Source: Mytilus edulis
Taxonomy: Eukaryota; Mollusca; Bivalvia; Mytilida; Mytilidae
DNA length: 64,000 nucleotides
Assembly (NCBI RefSeq): GCF_963676685.1
Contig: NC_092345.1
Location: 83,331,592 to 83,395,591, forward strand
Direction: 5' to 3'
The notes under the pieces are model-generated. The model worked only from the letters and a program-made list of their open reading frames with translations, searched no databases and was not told the origin of the DNA. Both the position numbers and the translations under genes were made by a program. This document shows positions 35,378 to 49,755 of the stretch, in pieces (positions within the stretch are counted from its first letter, which is position 1; every line of letters starts with the position of its first letter).

Positions 35378-35759
35378 ATGAACAAAAAAAATATATTTCC
35401 TTCAGTTGAAGAGAATCTTAGATGTTATCCACCTCCACAAATTTTTATAATCTAATTGGGTTCTAAGTTTTGGGTTTAATCAAAGGAAAAAGCTTATTGA
35501 TCAGTTAAGGTTGAACATAATGCGATTACATGTGTTACTGCCAAATCTCTCCTTGGTGTGGAGTGAAATTTTGCCTCGTAGATACTGGCACTTGTCAGAA
35601 AATCAGGTGGCTATCAATTCTACTCGTAAACGAGTTAATGCAGCTCTTCAATATATTCAAGAAGATTGAAAATCATGGCCTTGTAATTTGCCACTCAAAT
35701 ATAAAAGCTCAAGATCGAGATTTATTCAGGCTTGACGGACCGTCGAGTATTTCCTAATA

Positions 35760-37099
35760 TAAATTATATTTCAGTAGGGTGTAGTAAACTCGTTTCTTTG
35801 GGGACGAGAGTGTATAGACCTTCTCATTTGGCGGGATCTGACAAGATGACAGGGGGGTCATGACCCTATAATTCTACGTTAGACCATATGTTAAAATATT
35901 CTACTGTGGTACCACAGGGAAGTTGTGTTTTTTACAAACGGCTTTCTCTTGTTTACCAGAGCGGCCGGTTCATCACTGTTTAATACCAGTTTTGAATTTT
36001 ATCCTCCGAGTACCGAGGAAGCGTTATTCGAGTTATGGCCTAGCGTCAGTGTGGGTTCGTGCTCCTCGTTCACTCTAATTTTCCATAGAGGAACTTTTGT
36101 TACTTCTGTTACCAGAAGAACACCTACTTGCCAATATTAAAAATGCCGTCGGTTTGTATCGTCTTGCCAGACCTCGTTTACAGTTTTTTCCCATGCGGCC
36201 GATTTGATTCCACATAATATTTCTTGAATTATTTAGTATTAAGGAGTTGCGGAATGATTGCCTATGAGACAACTGAACTGTAAAAACAACGTTGGTATTA
36301 GCATCTAAAGGTACCCGTACAACCTTCAACAATGAGTAAAACCGTTACCATATGCGGCCTGTTTTATTCCACACAATATTTCTTGAATTACAACACATTT
36401 TAAAAAGTACAAAAAATATTAACAATACAAGTTCTACAAATAACTTAATTGAGCGAAAGGAGTTATGCTTTTCAATGACGGTTTTAAAAAAATCGTTTTT
36501 ATTTGTTATCTTCAAAACTTTAAACAGTAGATAGACACTTTGATCATGTTGCTAGCAAAACATGAATTATATACTAGTTTAAATATTGGAGAGTGTCTAT
36601 TGTTTAAGATTACATAACACACCCACATATACATTTTCTGACATTATTGGCCTAGATAAGGAAAAAGGAAGTAAATCAAACATTGTCAAAGACAGGTAAA
36701 TATAGAATCAAAATATTGTAACTAATGCTGTATTTATTTTTCAAATAATTCATTGCATAAGTGCATTTGTGGTTTAAATAGGATGTTTCCCAAAATTGGA
36801 TCTACAAGATTTTATATGTGTCGGTTATAAAACAATTCACAGTTGTAACAAACGTTGCAAACTTAAAAATAAAGACAAGGTCGAGGTGAGTCAAATTGAT
36901 AAATAAGAAATTTGCCAACAACCTCAATCAAATTGTCAAAAAACTTCACAAAATATTCTTTTTAACTAAGTGGATCATATCTGTGGAACTTTAACAAAAT
37001 ACTTAATTCATACTTTCTTAACCCATTTCTCTGCCGTCAGTCTATTGTTCTAACAGTGGATTATTTTTCGAGAATCCATTGACGACCATGTAAACTTAA
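35760..37099. other. Gene-free left flank of the satellite array
   Basis: Holds a fragment of a common mussel repeat (36240-36340, with GATTGCCTATGAGACAACTG and ACCTTCAACAATGAG) between two direct copies of a 38-bp sequence (36192 and 36352). I see nothing in 36400-37099. Confidence 0.5.
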
Positions 37100-38449
37100 G
37101 GAAGTACACCACTAATTCATGGTCCCATTGCTTTCTATGTTAAATTCCTCCGTTTCAAGCAGGCACACCTCTTTTATTTTAAGTTCAAATAAAGTGGCAA
37201 TCATTGCATTTCAAAGCAACACTTTATGGTGTCTTGTACTGAAAAAATCAACATACCTTACATTGCATATAAGAAAGAACTGGTTCCCGGAACTTCAGAT
37301 GTACCAAAACAGGTACTTCAGGTCTGACAAACAGACAAAATGTACCCTCTTTTTAAAATTTGGTGCAGTTTTTTTACTATTCAAAATTAAAAGTCCAAAA
37401 GTGTTCTACAATGATCACCAGTCCTTCAGCTTTCATTTGATACCAAAAATACCTAAATATTCTACATATTTTGAAAGTTACACTCATGCGTAGGAACTAT
37501 TTTGTGTTAAATATGTACTACTTTCTGGTATGTGCTTTCTGGCCGGGCCTGAATTAGTGGTGTTACACCTATAACAGAACCAAACTTGCTATATTGACTT
37601 GAGCATTACTTTATTTCATTCTATGATCTATTTCAAGCAATAAAAAACATATAAAGCCTTAGTCCAAATACTATTTTATTAATTTAAAGCTCAAATTGGA
37701 CTGGTAGTAACATATGGGTTATTCAAAGAAAACTGCATATGTATATTACCATTGGCCAATATATTTTTTTTATTCTCAATATCATTGTTTTATTTATTAA
37801 TTTCTATTAGGAAAGCTATGTGCTTACTAATAGTCATATTTTTATCAGAGGTTCTTCATTAAATAACAATACATTAGTCCAAACTTAAGACATAAATGAG
37901 AAATTATCCCCCCTTTTTTCTTGAAATTGAAAAAAGGCTTTTTTTTTGCATGAAATATAATTCTGTGGTAAAACATAGATTAATAAGAGCAATTTATATA
38001 TCCCTCAGCTAGATAACTTGCTAAACTGGTCCAAAATTACATGTACAGTGAGATTTAAGAATTCTTATATGAGTATATACCATTTGCCTAGATTGTAAAA
38101 GGCTACCATAAGAAAAACAAAAAAACTTGAAAAATCATGAGATTATTTTGACCAAGAGCTATTTTGTTCCATAAACAAGTCATAAAATACATGTTTTATT
38201 GATTTGAATCAGAAAAAATGCAAAAATGAGAACTTGGAGTCAAGTCTTAACTGCATGCATGTTGTATGACCATAAAAGGCTAACATATTTGAGTATGCCA
38301 ATTTAAGAGCTTAAATTTCCCATAAGCAGGACGGTTGACCCAAAAAAGATGATTAGACATGATTACTAACATCCTATTTGACTTATTTTCATTGGAATAG
38401 GTACAACTTCTAAAAATTGGATTTCTGGTGATTCTCTAGATCTGTAATA

Positions 38450-38920
38450 GGAAGTACACCACTAATTCATGGTCCCATTGCTTTCTATGTTAAATTCCTC
38501 CGTTTCAAGCAGGCACACCTCTTTTATTTTAAGTTCAAATAAAGTGGCAATCATTGCATTTCAAAGCAACACTTTATGGTGTCTTGTACTGAAAAAATCA
38601 ACATACCTTACATTGCATATAAGAAAGAACTGGTTCCCGGAACTTCAGATGTACCAAAACAGGTACTTCAGGTCTGACAAACAGACAAAATGTACCCTCT
38701 TTTTAAAATTTGGTGCAGTTTTTTTACTATTCAAAATTAAAAGTCCAAAAGTGTTCTACAATGATCACCAGTCCTTCAGCTTTCATTTGATACCAAAAAT
38801 ACCTAAATATTCTACATATTTTGAAAGTTACACTCATGCGTAGGAACTATTTTGTGTTAAATATGTACTACTTTCTGGTATGTGCTTTCTGGCCGGGCCT
38901 GAATTAGTGGTGTTACACCT
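38450..38920. mobile_element. 471-bp MITE-like element (representative copy in the array)
   Basis: The ends are inverted: GTACACCACTAATTCA (left) against the complement of TGAATTAGTGGTGTTAC (right), differing by one extra base. In internal copies the element is bounded by ATA on both sides (GTAATA before, ATAACAG after). The monomer without the element reads CTGTAATAACAGAACC at 43842-43857, as expected for an unoccupied site with ATA (or TA) as target. It repeats in every monomer except that at 43850-44725. Confidence 0.75.
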
Positions 38921-41900
38921 ATAACAGAACCAAACTTGCTATATTGACTTGAGCATTACTTTATTTCATTCTATGATCTATTTCAAGCAATAAAAAACAT
39001 ATAAAGCCTTAGTCCAAATACTATTTTATTAATTTAAAGCTCAAATTGGACTGGTAGTAACATATGGGTTATTCAAAGAAAACTGCATATGTATATTACC
39101 ATTGGCCAATATATTTTTTTTATTCTCAATATCATTGTTTTATTTATTAATTTCTATTAGGAAAGCTATGTGCTTACTAATAGTCATATTTTTATCAGAG
39201 GTTCTTCATTAAATAACAATACATTAGTCCAAACTTAAGACATAAATGAGAAATTATCCCCCCTTTTTTCTTGAAATTGAAAAAAGGCTTTTTTTTTGCA
39301 TGAAATATAATTCTGTGGTAAAACATAGATTAATAAGAGCAATTTATATATCCCTCAGCTAGATAACTTGCTAAACTGGTCCAAAATTACATGTACAGTG
39401 AGATTTAAGAATTCTTATATGAGTATATACCATTTGCCTAGATTGTAAAAGGCTACCATAAGAAAAACAAAAAAACTTGAAAAATCATGAGATTATTTTG
39501 ACCAAGAGCTATTTTGTTCCATAAACAAGTCATAAAATACATGTTTTATTGATTTGAATCAGAAAAAATGCAAAAATGAGAACTTGGAGTCAAGTCTTAA
39601 CTGCATGCATGTTGTATGACCATAAAAGGCTAACATATTTGAGTATGCCAATTTAAGAGCTTAAATTTCCCATAAGCAGGACGGTTGACCCAAAAAAGAT
39701 GATTAGACATGATTACTAACATCCTATTTGACTTATTTTCATTGGAATAGGTACAACTTCTAAAAATTGGATTTCTGGTGATTCTCTAGATCTGTAATAG
39801 GAAGTACACCACTAATTCATGGTCCCATTGCTTTCTATGTTAAATTCCTCCGTTTCAAGCAGGCACACCTCTTTTATTTTAAGTTCAAATAAAGTGGCAA
39901 TCATTGCATTTCAAAGCAACACTTTATGGTGTCTTGTACTGAAAAAATCAACATACCTTACATTGCATATAAGAAAGAACTGGTTCCCGGAACTTCAGAT
40001 GTACCAAAACAGGTACTTCAGGTCTGACAAACAGACAAAATGTACCCTCTTTTTAAAATTTGGTGCAGTTTTTTTACTATTCAAAATTAAAAGTCCAAAA
40101 GTGTTCTACAATGATCACCAGTCCTTCAGCTTTCATTTGATACCAAAAATACCTAAATATTCTACATATTTTGAAAGTTACACTCATGCGTAGGAACTAT
40201 TTTGTGTTAAATATGTACTACTTTCTGGTATGTGCTTTCTGGCCGGGCCTGAATTAGTGGTGTTACACCTATAACAGAACCAAACTTGCTATATTGACTT
40301 GAGCATTACTTTATTTCATTCTATGATCTATTTCAAGCAATAAAAAACATATAAAGCCTTAGTCCAAATACTATTTTATTAATTTAAAGCTCAAATTGGA
40401 CTGGTAGTAACATATGGGTTATTCAAAGAAAACTGCATATGTATATTACCATTGGCCAATATATTTTTTTTATTCTCAATATCATTGTTTTATTTATTAA
40501 TTTCTATTAGGAAAGCTATGTGCTTACTAATAGTCATATTTTTATCAGAGGTTCTTCATTAAATAACAATACATTAGTCCAAACTTAAGACATAAATGAG
40601 AAATTATCCCCCCTTTTTTCTTGAAATTGAAAAAAGGCTTTTTTTTTGCATGAAATATAATTCTGTGGTAAAACATAGATTAATAAGAGCAATTTATATA
40701 TCCCTCAGCTAGATAACTTGCTAAACTGGTCCAAAATTACATGTACAGTGAGATTTAAGAATTCTTATATGAGTATATACCATTTGCCTAGATTGTAAAA
40801 GGCTACCATAAGAAAAACAAAAAAACTTGAAAAATCATGAGATTATTTTGACCAAGAGCTATTTTGTTCCATAAACAAGTCATAAAATACATGTTTTATT
40901 GATTTGAATCAGAAAAAATGCAAAAATGAGAACTTGGAGTCAAGTCTTAACTGCATGCATGTTGTATGACCATAAAAGGCTAACATATTTGAGTATGCCA
41001 ATTTAAGAGCTTAAATTTCCCATAAGCAGGACGGTTGACCCAAAAAAGATGATTAGACATGATTACTAACATCCTATTTGACTTATTTTCATTGGAATAG
41101 GTACAACTTCTAAAAATTGGATTTCTGGTGATTCTCTAGATCTGTAATAGGAAGTACACCACTAATTCATGGTCCCATTGCTTTCTATGTTAAATTCCTC
41201 CGTTTCAAGCAGGCACACCTCTTTTATTTTAAGTTCAAATAAAGTGGCAATCATTGCATTTCAAAGCAACACTTTATGGTGTCTTGTACTGAAAAAATCA
41301 ACATACCTTACATTGCATATAAGAAAGAACTGGTTCCCGGAACTTCAGATGTACCAAAACAGGTACTTCAGGTCTGACAAACAGACAAAATGTACCCTCT
41401 TTTTAAAATTTGGTGCAGTTTTTTTACTATTCAAAATTAAAAGTCCAAAAGTGTTCTACAATGATCACCAGTCCTTCAGCTTTCATTTGATACCAAAAAT
41501 ACCTAAATATTCTACATATTTTGAAAGTTACACTCATGCGTAGGAACTATTTTGTGTTAAATATGTACTACTTTCTGGTATGTGCTTTCTGGCCGGGCCT
41601 GAATTAGTGGTGTTACACCTATAACAGAACCAAACTTGCTATATTGACTTGAGCATTACTTTATTTCATTCTATGATCTATTTCAAGCAATAAAAAACAT
41701 ATAAAGCCTTAGTCCAAATACTATTTTATTAATTTAAAGCTCAAATTGGACTGGTAGTAACATATGGGTTATTCAAAGAAAACTGCATATGTATATTACC
41801 ATTGGCCAATATATTTTTTTTATTCTCAATATCATTGTTTTATTTATTAATTTCTATTAGGAAAGCTATGTGCTTACTAATAGTCATATTTTTATCAGAG

Positions 41901-43849
41901 GTTCTTCATTAAATAACAATACATTAGTCCAAACTTAAGACATAAATGAGAAATTATCCCCCCTTTTTTCTTGAAATTGAAAAAAGGCTTTTTTTTTGCA
42001 TGAAATATAATTCTGTGGTAAAACATAGATTAATAAGAGCAATTTATATATCCCTCAGCTAGATAACTTGCTAAACTGGTCCAAAATTACATGTACAGTG
42101 AGATTTAAGAATTCTTATATGAGTATATACCATTTGCCTAGATTGTAAAAGGCTACCATAAGAAAAACAAAAAAACTTGAAAAATCATGAGATTATTTTG
42201 ACCAAGAGCTATTTTGTTCCATAAACAAGTCATAAAATACATGTTTTATTGATTTGAATCAGAAAAAATGCAAAAATGAGAACTTGGAGTCAAGTCTTAA
42301 CTGCATGCATGTTGTATGACCATAAAAGGCTAACATATTTGAGTATGCCAATTTAAGAGCTTAAATTTCCCATAAGCAGGACGGTTGACCCAAAAAAGAT
42401 GATTAGACATGATTACTAACATCCTATTTGACTTATTTTCATTGGAATAGGTACAACTTCTAAAAATTGGATTTCTGGTGATTCTCTAGATCTGTAATAG
42501 GAAGTACACCACTAATTCATGGTCCCATTGCTTTCTATGTTAAATTCCTCCGTTTCAAGCAGGCACACCTCTTTTATTTTAAGTTCAAATAAAGTGGCAA
42601 TCATTGCATTTCAAAGCAACACTTTATGGTGTCTTGTACTGAAAAAATCAACATACCTTACATTGCATATAAGAAAGAACTGGTTCCCGGAACTTCAGAT
42701 GTACCAAAACAGGTACTTCAGGTCTGACAAACAGACAAAATGTACCCTCTTTTTAAAATTTGGTGCAGTTTTTTTACTATTCAAAATTAAAAGTCCAAAA
42801 GTGTTCTACAATGATCACCAGTCCTTCAGCTTTCATTTGATACCAAAAATACCTAAATATTCTACATATTTTGAAAGTTACACTCATGCGTAGGAACTAT
42901 TTTGTGTTAAATATGTACTACTTTCTGGTATGTGCTTTCTGGCCGGGCCTGAATTAGTGGTGTTACACCTATAACAGAACCAAACTTGCTATATTGACTT
43001 GAGCATTACTTTATTTCATTCTATGATCTATTTCAAGCAATAAAAAACATATAAAGCCTTAGTCCAAATACTATTTTATTAATTTAAAGCTCAAATTGGA
43101 CTGGTAGTAACATATGGGTTATTCAAAGAAAACTGCATATGTATATTACCATTGGCCAATATATTTTTTTTATTCTCAATATCATTGTTTTATTTATTAA
43201 TTTCTATTAGGAAAGCTATGTGCTTACTAATAGTCATATTTTTATCAGAGGTTCTTCATTAAATAACAATACATTAGTCCAAACTTAAGACATAAATGAG
43301 AAATTATCCCCCCTTTTTTCTTGAAATTGAAAAAAGGCTTTTTTTTTGCATGAAATATAATTCTGTGGTAAAACATAGATTAATAAGAGCAATTTATATA
43401 TCCCTCAGCTAGATAACTTGCTAAACTGGTCCAAAATTACATGTACAGTGAGATTTAAGAATTCTTATATGAGTATATACCATTTGCCTAGATTGTAAAA
43501 GGCTACCATAAGAAAAACAAAAAAACTTGAAAAATCATGAGATTATTTTGACCAAGAGCTATTTTGTTCCATAAACAAGTCATAAAATACATGTTTTATT
43601 GATTTGAATCAGAAAAAATGCAAAAATGAGAACTTGGAGTCAAGTCTTAACTGCATGCATGTTGTATGACCATAAAAGGCTAACATATTTGAGTATGCCA
43701 ATTTAAGAGCTTAAATTTCCCATAAGCAGGACGGTTGACCCAAAAAAGATGATTAGACATGATTACTAACATCCTATTTGACTTATTTTCATTGGAATAG
43801 GTACAACTTCTAAAAATTGGATTTCTGGTGATTCTCTAGATCTGTAATA

Positions 43850-44725
43850 ACAGAACCAAACTTGCTATATTGACTTGAGCATTACTTTATTTCATTCTAT
43901 GATCTATTTCAAGCAATAAAAAACATATAAAGCCTTAGTCCAAATACTATTTTATTAATTTAAAGCTCAAATTGGACTGGTAGTAACATATGGGTTATTC
44001 AAAGAAAACTGCATATGTATATTACCATTGGCCAATATATTTTTTTTATTCTCAATATCATTGTTTTATTTATTAATTTCTATTAGGAAAGCTATGTGCT
44101 TACTAATAGTCATATTTTTATCAGAGGTTCTTCATTAAATAACAATACATTAGTCCAAACTTAAGACATAAATGAGAAATTATCCCCCCTTTTTTCTTGA
44201 AATTGAAAAAAGGCTTTTTTTTTGCATGAAATATAATTCTGTGGTAAAACATAGATTAATAAGAGCAATTTATATATCCCTCAGCTAGATAACTTGCTAA
44301 ACTGGTCCAAAATTACATGTACAGTGAGATTTAAGAATTCTTATATGAGTATATACCATTTGCCTAGATTGTAAAAGGCTACCATAAGAAAAACAAAAAA
44401 ACTTGAAAAATCATGAGATTATTTTGACCAAGAGCTATTTTGTTCCATAAACAAGTCATAAAATACATGTTTTATTGATTTGAATCAGAAAAAATGCAAA
44501 AATGAGAACTTGGAGTCAAGTCTTAACTGCATGCATGTTGTATGACCATAAAAGGCTAACATATTTGAGTATGCCAATTTAAGAGCTTAAATTTCCCATA
44601 AGCAGGACGGTTGACCCAAAAAAGATGATTAGACATGATTACTAACATCCTATTTGACTTATTTTCATTGGAATAGGTACAACTTCTAAAAATTGGATTT
44701 CTGGTGATTCTCTAGATCTGTAATA
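43850..44725. repeat. 876-bp monomer lacking the MITE (empty site)
   Basis: The core follows directly on the previous core: TCTGTAATA joins ACAGAACCAAAC with no GGAAGTACACC element between. Otherwise it matches the 876-bp core of the other monomers. Confidence 0.9.
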
Positions 44726-47700
44726 GGAAGTACACCACTAATTCATGGTCCCATTGCTTTCTATGTTAAATTCCTCCGTTTCAAGCAGGCACACCTCTTT
44801 TATTTTAAGTTCAAATAAAGTGGCAATCATTGCATTTCAAAGCAACACTTTATGGTGTCTTGTACTGAAAAAATCAACATACCTTACATTGCATATAAGA
44901 AAGAACTGGTTCCCGGAACTTCAGATGTACCAAAACAGGTACTTCAGGTCTGACAAACAGACAAAATGTACCCTCTTTTTAAAATTTGGTGCAGTTTTTT
45001 TACTATTCAAAATTAAAAGTCCAAAAGTGTTCTACAATGATCACCAGTCCTTCAGCTTTCATTTGATACCAAAAATACCTAAATATTCTACATATTTTGA
45101 AAGTTACACTCATGCGTAGGAACTATTTTGTGTTAAATATGTACTACTTTCTGGTATGTGCTTTCTGGCCGGGCCTGAATTAGTGGTGTTACACCTATAA
45201 CAGAACCAAACTTGCTATATTGACTTGAGCATTACTTTATTTCATTCTATGATCTATTTCAAGCAATAAAAAACATATAAAGCCTTAGTCCAAATACTAT
45301 TTTATTAATTTAAAGCTCAAATTGGACTGGTAGTAACATATGGGTTATTCAAAGAAAACTGCATATGTATATTACCATTGGCCAATATATTTTTTTTATT
45401 CTCAATATCATTGTTTTATTTATTAATTTCTATTAGGAAAGCTATGTGCTTACTAATAGTCATATTTTTATCAGAGGTTCTTCATTAAATAACAATACAT
45501 TAGTCCAAACTTAAGACATAAATGAGAAATTATCCCCCCTTTTTTCTTGAAATTGAAAAAAGGCTTTTTTTTTGCATGAAATATAATTCTGTGGTAAAAC
45601 ATAGATTAATAAGAGCAATTTATATATCCCTCAGCTAGATAACTTGCTAAACTGGTCCAAAATTACATGTACAGTGAGATTTAAGAATTCTTATATGAGT
45701 ATATACCATTTGCCTAGATTGTAAAAGGCTACCATAAGAAAAACAAAAAAACTTGAAAAATCATGAGATTATTTTGACCAAGAGCTATTTTGTTCCATAA
45801 ACAAGTCATAAAATACATGTTTTATTGATTTGAATCAGAAAAAATGCAAAAATGAGAACTTGGAGTCAAGTCTTAACTGCATGCATGTTGTATGACCATA
45901 AAAGGCTAACATATTTGAGTATGCCAATTTAAGAGCTTAAATTTCCCATAAGCAGGACGGTTGACCCAAAAAAGATGATTAGACATGATTACTAACATCC
46001 TATTTGACTTATTTTCATTGGAATAGGTACAACTTCTAAAAATTGGATTTCTGGTGATTCTCTAGATCTGTAATAGGAAGTACACCACTAATTCATGGTC
46101 CCATTGCTTTCTATGTTAAATTCCTCCGTTTCAAGCAGGCACACCTCTTTTATTTTAAGTTCAAATAAAGTGGCAATCATTGCATTTCAAAGCAACACTT
46201 TATGGTGTCTTGTACTGAAAAAATCAACATACCTTACATTGCATATAAGAAAGAACTGGTTCCCGGAACTTCAGATGTACCAAAACAGGTACTTCAGGTC
46301 TGACAAACAGACAAAATGTACCCTCTTTTTAAAATTTGGTGCAGTTTTTTTACTATTCAAAATTAAAAGTCCAAAAGTGTTCTACAATGATCACCAGTCC
46401 TTCAGCTTTCATTTGATACCAAAAATACCTAAATATTCTACATATTTTGAAAGTTACACTCATGCGTAGGAACTATTTTGTGTTAAATATGTACTACTTT
46501 CTGGTATGTGCTTTCTGGCCGGGCCTGAATTAGTGGTGTTACACCTATAACAGAACCAAACTTGCTATATTGACTTGAGCATTACTTTATTTCATTCTAT
46601 GATCTATTTCAAGCAATAAAAAACATATAAAGCCTTAGTCCAAATACTATTTTATTAATTTAAAGCTCAAATTGGACTGGTAGTAACATATGGGTTATTC
46701 AAAGAAAACTGCATATGTATATTACCATTGGCCAATATATTTTTTTTATTCTCAATATCATTGTTTTATTTATTAATTTCTATTAGGAAAGCTATGTGCT
46801 TACTAATAGTCATATTTTTATCAGAGGTTCTTCATTAAATAACAATACATTAGTCCAAACTTAAGACATAAATGAGAAATTATCCCCCCTTTTTTCTTGA
46901 AATTGAAAAAAGGCTTTTTTTTTGCATGAAATATAATTCTGTGGTAAAACATAGATTAATAAGAGCAATTTATATATCCCTCAGCTAGATAACTTGCTAA
47001 ACTGGTCCAAAATTACATGTACAGTGAGATTTAAGAATTCTTATATGAGTATATACCATTTGCCTAGATTGTAAAAGGCTACCATAAGAAAAACAAAAAA
47101 ACTTGAAAAATCATGAGATTATTTTGACCAAGAGCTATTTTGTTCCATAAACAAGTCATAAAATACATGTTTTATTGATTTGAATCAGAAAAAATGCAAA
47201 AATGAGAACTTGGAGTCAAGTCTTAACTGCATGCATGTTGTATGACCATAAAAGGCTAACATATTTGAGTATGCCAATTTAAGAGCTTAAATTTCCCATA
47301 AGCAGGACGGTTGACCCAAAAAAGATGATTAGACATGATTACTAACATCCTATTTGACTTATTTTCATTGGAATAGGTACAACTTCTAAAAATTGGATTT
47401 CTGGTGATTCTCTAGATCTGTAATAGGAAGTACACCACTAATTCATGGTCCCATTGCTTTCTATGTTAAATTCCTCCGTTTCAAGCAGGCACACCTCTTT
47501 TATTTTAAGTTCAAATAAAGTGGCAATCATTGCATTTCAAAGCAACACTTTATGGTGTCTTGTACTGAAAAAATCAACATACCTTACATTGCATATAAGA
47601 AAGAACTGGTTCCCGGAACTTCAGATGTACCAAAACAGGTACTTCAGGTCTGACAAACAGACAAAATGTACCCTCTTTTTAAAATTTGGTGCAGTTTTTT

Positions 47701-48830
47701 TACTATTCAAAATTAAAAGTCCAAAAGTGTTCTACAATGATCACCAGTCCTTCAGCTTTCATTTGATACCAAAAATACCTAAATATTCTACATATTTTGA
47801 AAGTTACACTCATGCGTAGGAACTATTTTGTGTTAAATATGTACTACTTTCTGGTATGTGCTTTCTGGCCGGGCCTGAATTAGTGGTGTTACACCTATAA
47901 CAGAACCAAACTTGCTATATTGACTTGAGCATTACTTTATTTCATTCTATGATCTATTTCAAGCAATAAAAAACATATAAAGCCTTAGTCCAAATACTAT
48001 TTTATTAATTTAAAGCTCAAATTGGACTGGTAGTAACATATGGGTTATTCAAAGAAAACTGCATATGTATATTACCATTGGCCAATATATTTTTTTTATT
48101 CTCAATATCATTGTTTTATTTATTAATTTCTATTAGGAAAGCTATGTGCTTACTAATAGTCATATTTTTATCAGAGGTTCTTCATTAAATAACAATACAT
48201 TAGTCCAAACTTAAGACATAAATGAGAAATTATCCCCCCTTTTTTCTTGAAATTGAAAAAAGGCTTTTTTTTTGCATGAAATATAATTCTGTGGTAAAAC
48301 ATAGATTAATAAGAGCAATTTATATATCCCTCAGCTAGATAACTTGCTAAACTGGTCCAAAATTACATGTACAGTGAGATTTAAGAATTCTTATATGAGT
48401 ATATACCATTTGCCTAGATTGTAAAAGGCTACCATAAGAAAAACAAAAAAACTTGAAAAATCATGAGATTATTTTGACCAAGAGCTATTTTGTTCCATAA
48501 ACAAGTCATAAAATACATGTTTTATTGATTTGAATCAGAAAAAATGCAAAAATGAGAACTTGGAGTCAAGTCTTAACTGCATGCATGTTGTATGACCATA
48601 AAAGGCTAACATATTTGAGTATGCCAATTTAAGAGCTTAAATTTCCCATAAGCAGGACGGTTGACCCAAAAAAGATGATTAGACATGATTACTAACATCC
48701 TATTTGACTTATTTTCATTGGAATAGGTACAACTTCTAAAAATTGGATTTCTGGTGATTCTCTAGATCTGTAATAGGAAGTACACCACTAATTCATGGTC
48801 CCATTGCTTTCTATGTTAACCCTTTCGTAC

Positions 48831-48920
48831 CGAAATTATCCTTTTGGCACCCTGGAGCGCGAGCCGAAATTATCCTTTTGGCACCACGGAGCTGAGGGCG
48901 AAATTATCCTTAAGGATACC
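48831..48920. repeat. Subterminal direct repeats of the piggyBac element
   Basis: CGAAATTATCCTTTTGGCAC occurs at 48831 and 48865, with a third, diverged copy at 48899 (CGAAATTATCCTTAAGGATA). The period is 34 bp. They lie 11 bp inside the left end and are candidate transposase-binding sites. Confidence 0.7.
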
Positions 48921-49755
48921 TAAAATTCTATTTTTAGAACGACAACTTCCAAGGTAAAAATATCAATTTCTAACCATAGGTTTCGGCTCATGGTGTAAGT
49001 TAAGTTAAAATAATATTATACAATTTGATTTTTACAATGGTTGAAAGGATATATTGTTTTTCGAATGCAAAAACTGAAAATAAAACCTGAAAAAATATCG
49101 AGTCCATTTGCAAAATGGCGAAACGAAAAACTCCTCGTTGAATCGTTTTTTCATCAAAATATTGTAAGTATTCAAAGCAACAACGAATGAAATTAAATTT
49201 ATCATATAAAAATACAAATTTCAGGTTATTTTTGTCTTAACTAAGGATCGTAGTTTTGTTAAAAACATGCTTTAAATGTCGAGCAGGTGCTTGTACGGTA
49301 GTAAAATTTGTCTCTGTGACATTACATTTTCAAACATAAATAAGGCTGGTTAAAAATAGTTCTCGACGGTCATTTCATATATCAACGAATTGGTAAAAAT
49401 CTCGAGAATTTTTGCATTATAATTTAATTCTTATTTACTTTTTTTGTGTGCTAAAAATACAAAAATTCTAACGACCTTAAATTGAACCGGAAATAGACAT
49501 CGTTATGGAAAATATGTCAACAAACATGGCGGAAAAATATTACACAATTTATGCACTCCGGTAAAAAGTTTGTTTTCGCTTATAATTCTTTTAGTTAGAC
49601 GTAAAAATAAAATTATAAACTTAGTTAGACATGTAACCTGACACTGTAGAAGTGTTTTCTGCTATTTTAATCTGTTAATTTAAGTAAAAGAAGTGATAAA
49701 AGGTAAGTCTCGTTTCACCGTTGGGTCACTTGTTCAGTCAAAAAAGGTTACAAAA

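Larger units (their letters stand above)
32840..35757 (+). pseudogene. Decayed tyrosine-recombinase mobile element
   Basis: The coding parts lie in order but in shifting frames with stops. (1) 32840-33193 is a basic N-terminal part (MKPQKRNRQPPNSLRYG). (2) 33345-33645 contains IPLKIKEKIWRGEFIHLGLL and IEIWTSVFMIYMAILLEK, and 33651-33790 continues QEYLKYMQSIRLASSRGT, sequence found in bivalve recombinase elements. (3) 34060-34453 is the recombinase: FFALLRIGELTAD carries the first catalytic Arg, and KICRSKTDQRG lies on the beta-sheet. About 34550-34690, through frameshifts, reads RIGGASHYSRMGG...VIRKWGRY...SYIR, the H-x-x-R region and the Tyr. (4) 35530-35757 has DRDLFRLDG, like the SGNH-hydrolase-type end seen in some Ngaro-like elements. 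No reverse transcriptase is visible, so Ngaro/DIRS against a DNA-type recombinase element is open. Confidence 0.65.

Noticed and set aside
37119..37493. 124-codon ATG-initiated frame present in every 1350-bp monomer
   Set aside because: It lies wholly inside the 471-bp inverted-repeat element, matches no protein I know, and its conservation only reflects identical copies. Coding function would need evidence of constraint between diverged copies.
49693..49755. 21-residue N-terminal extension of the piggyBac transposase
   Set aside because: The first codon is GTG, which is not an efficient start in animals; the next codon usable is the ATG at 49756.
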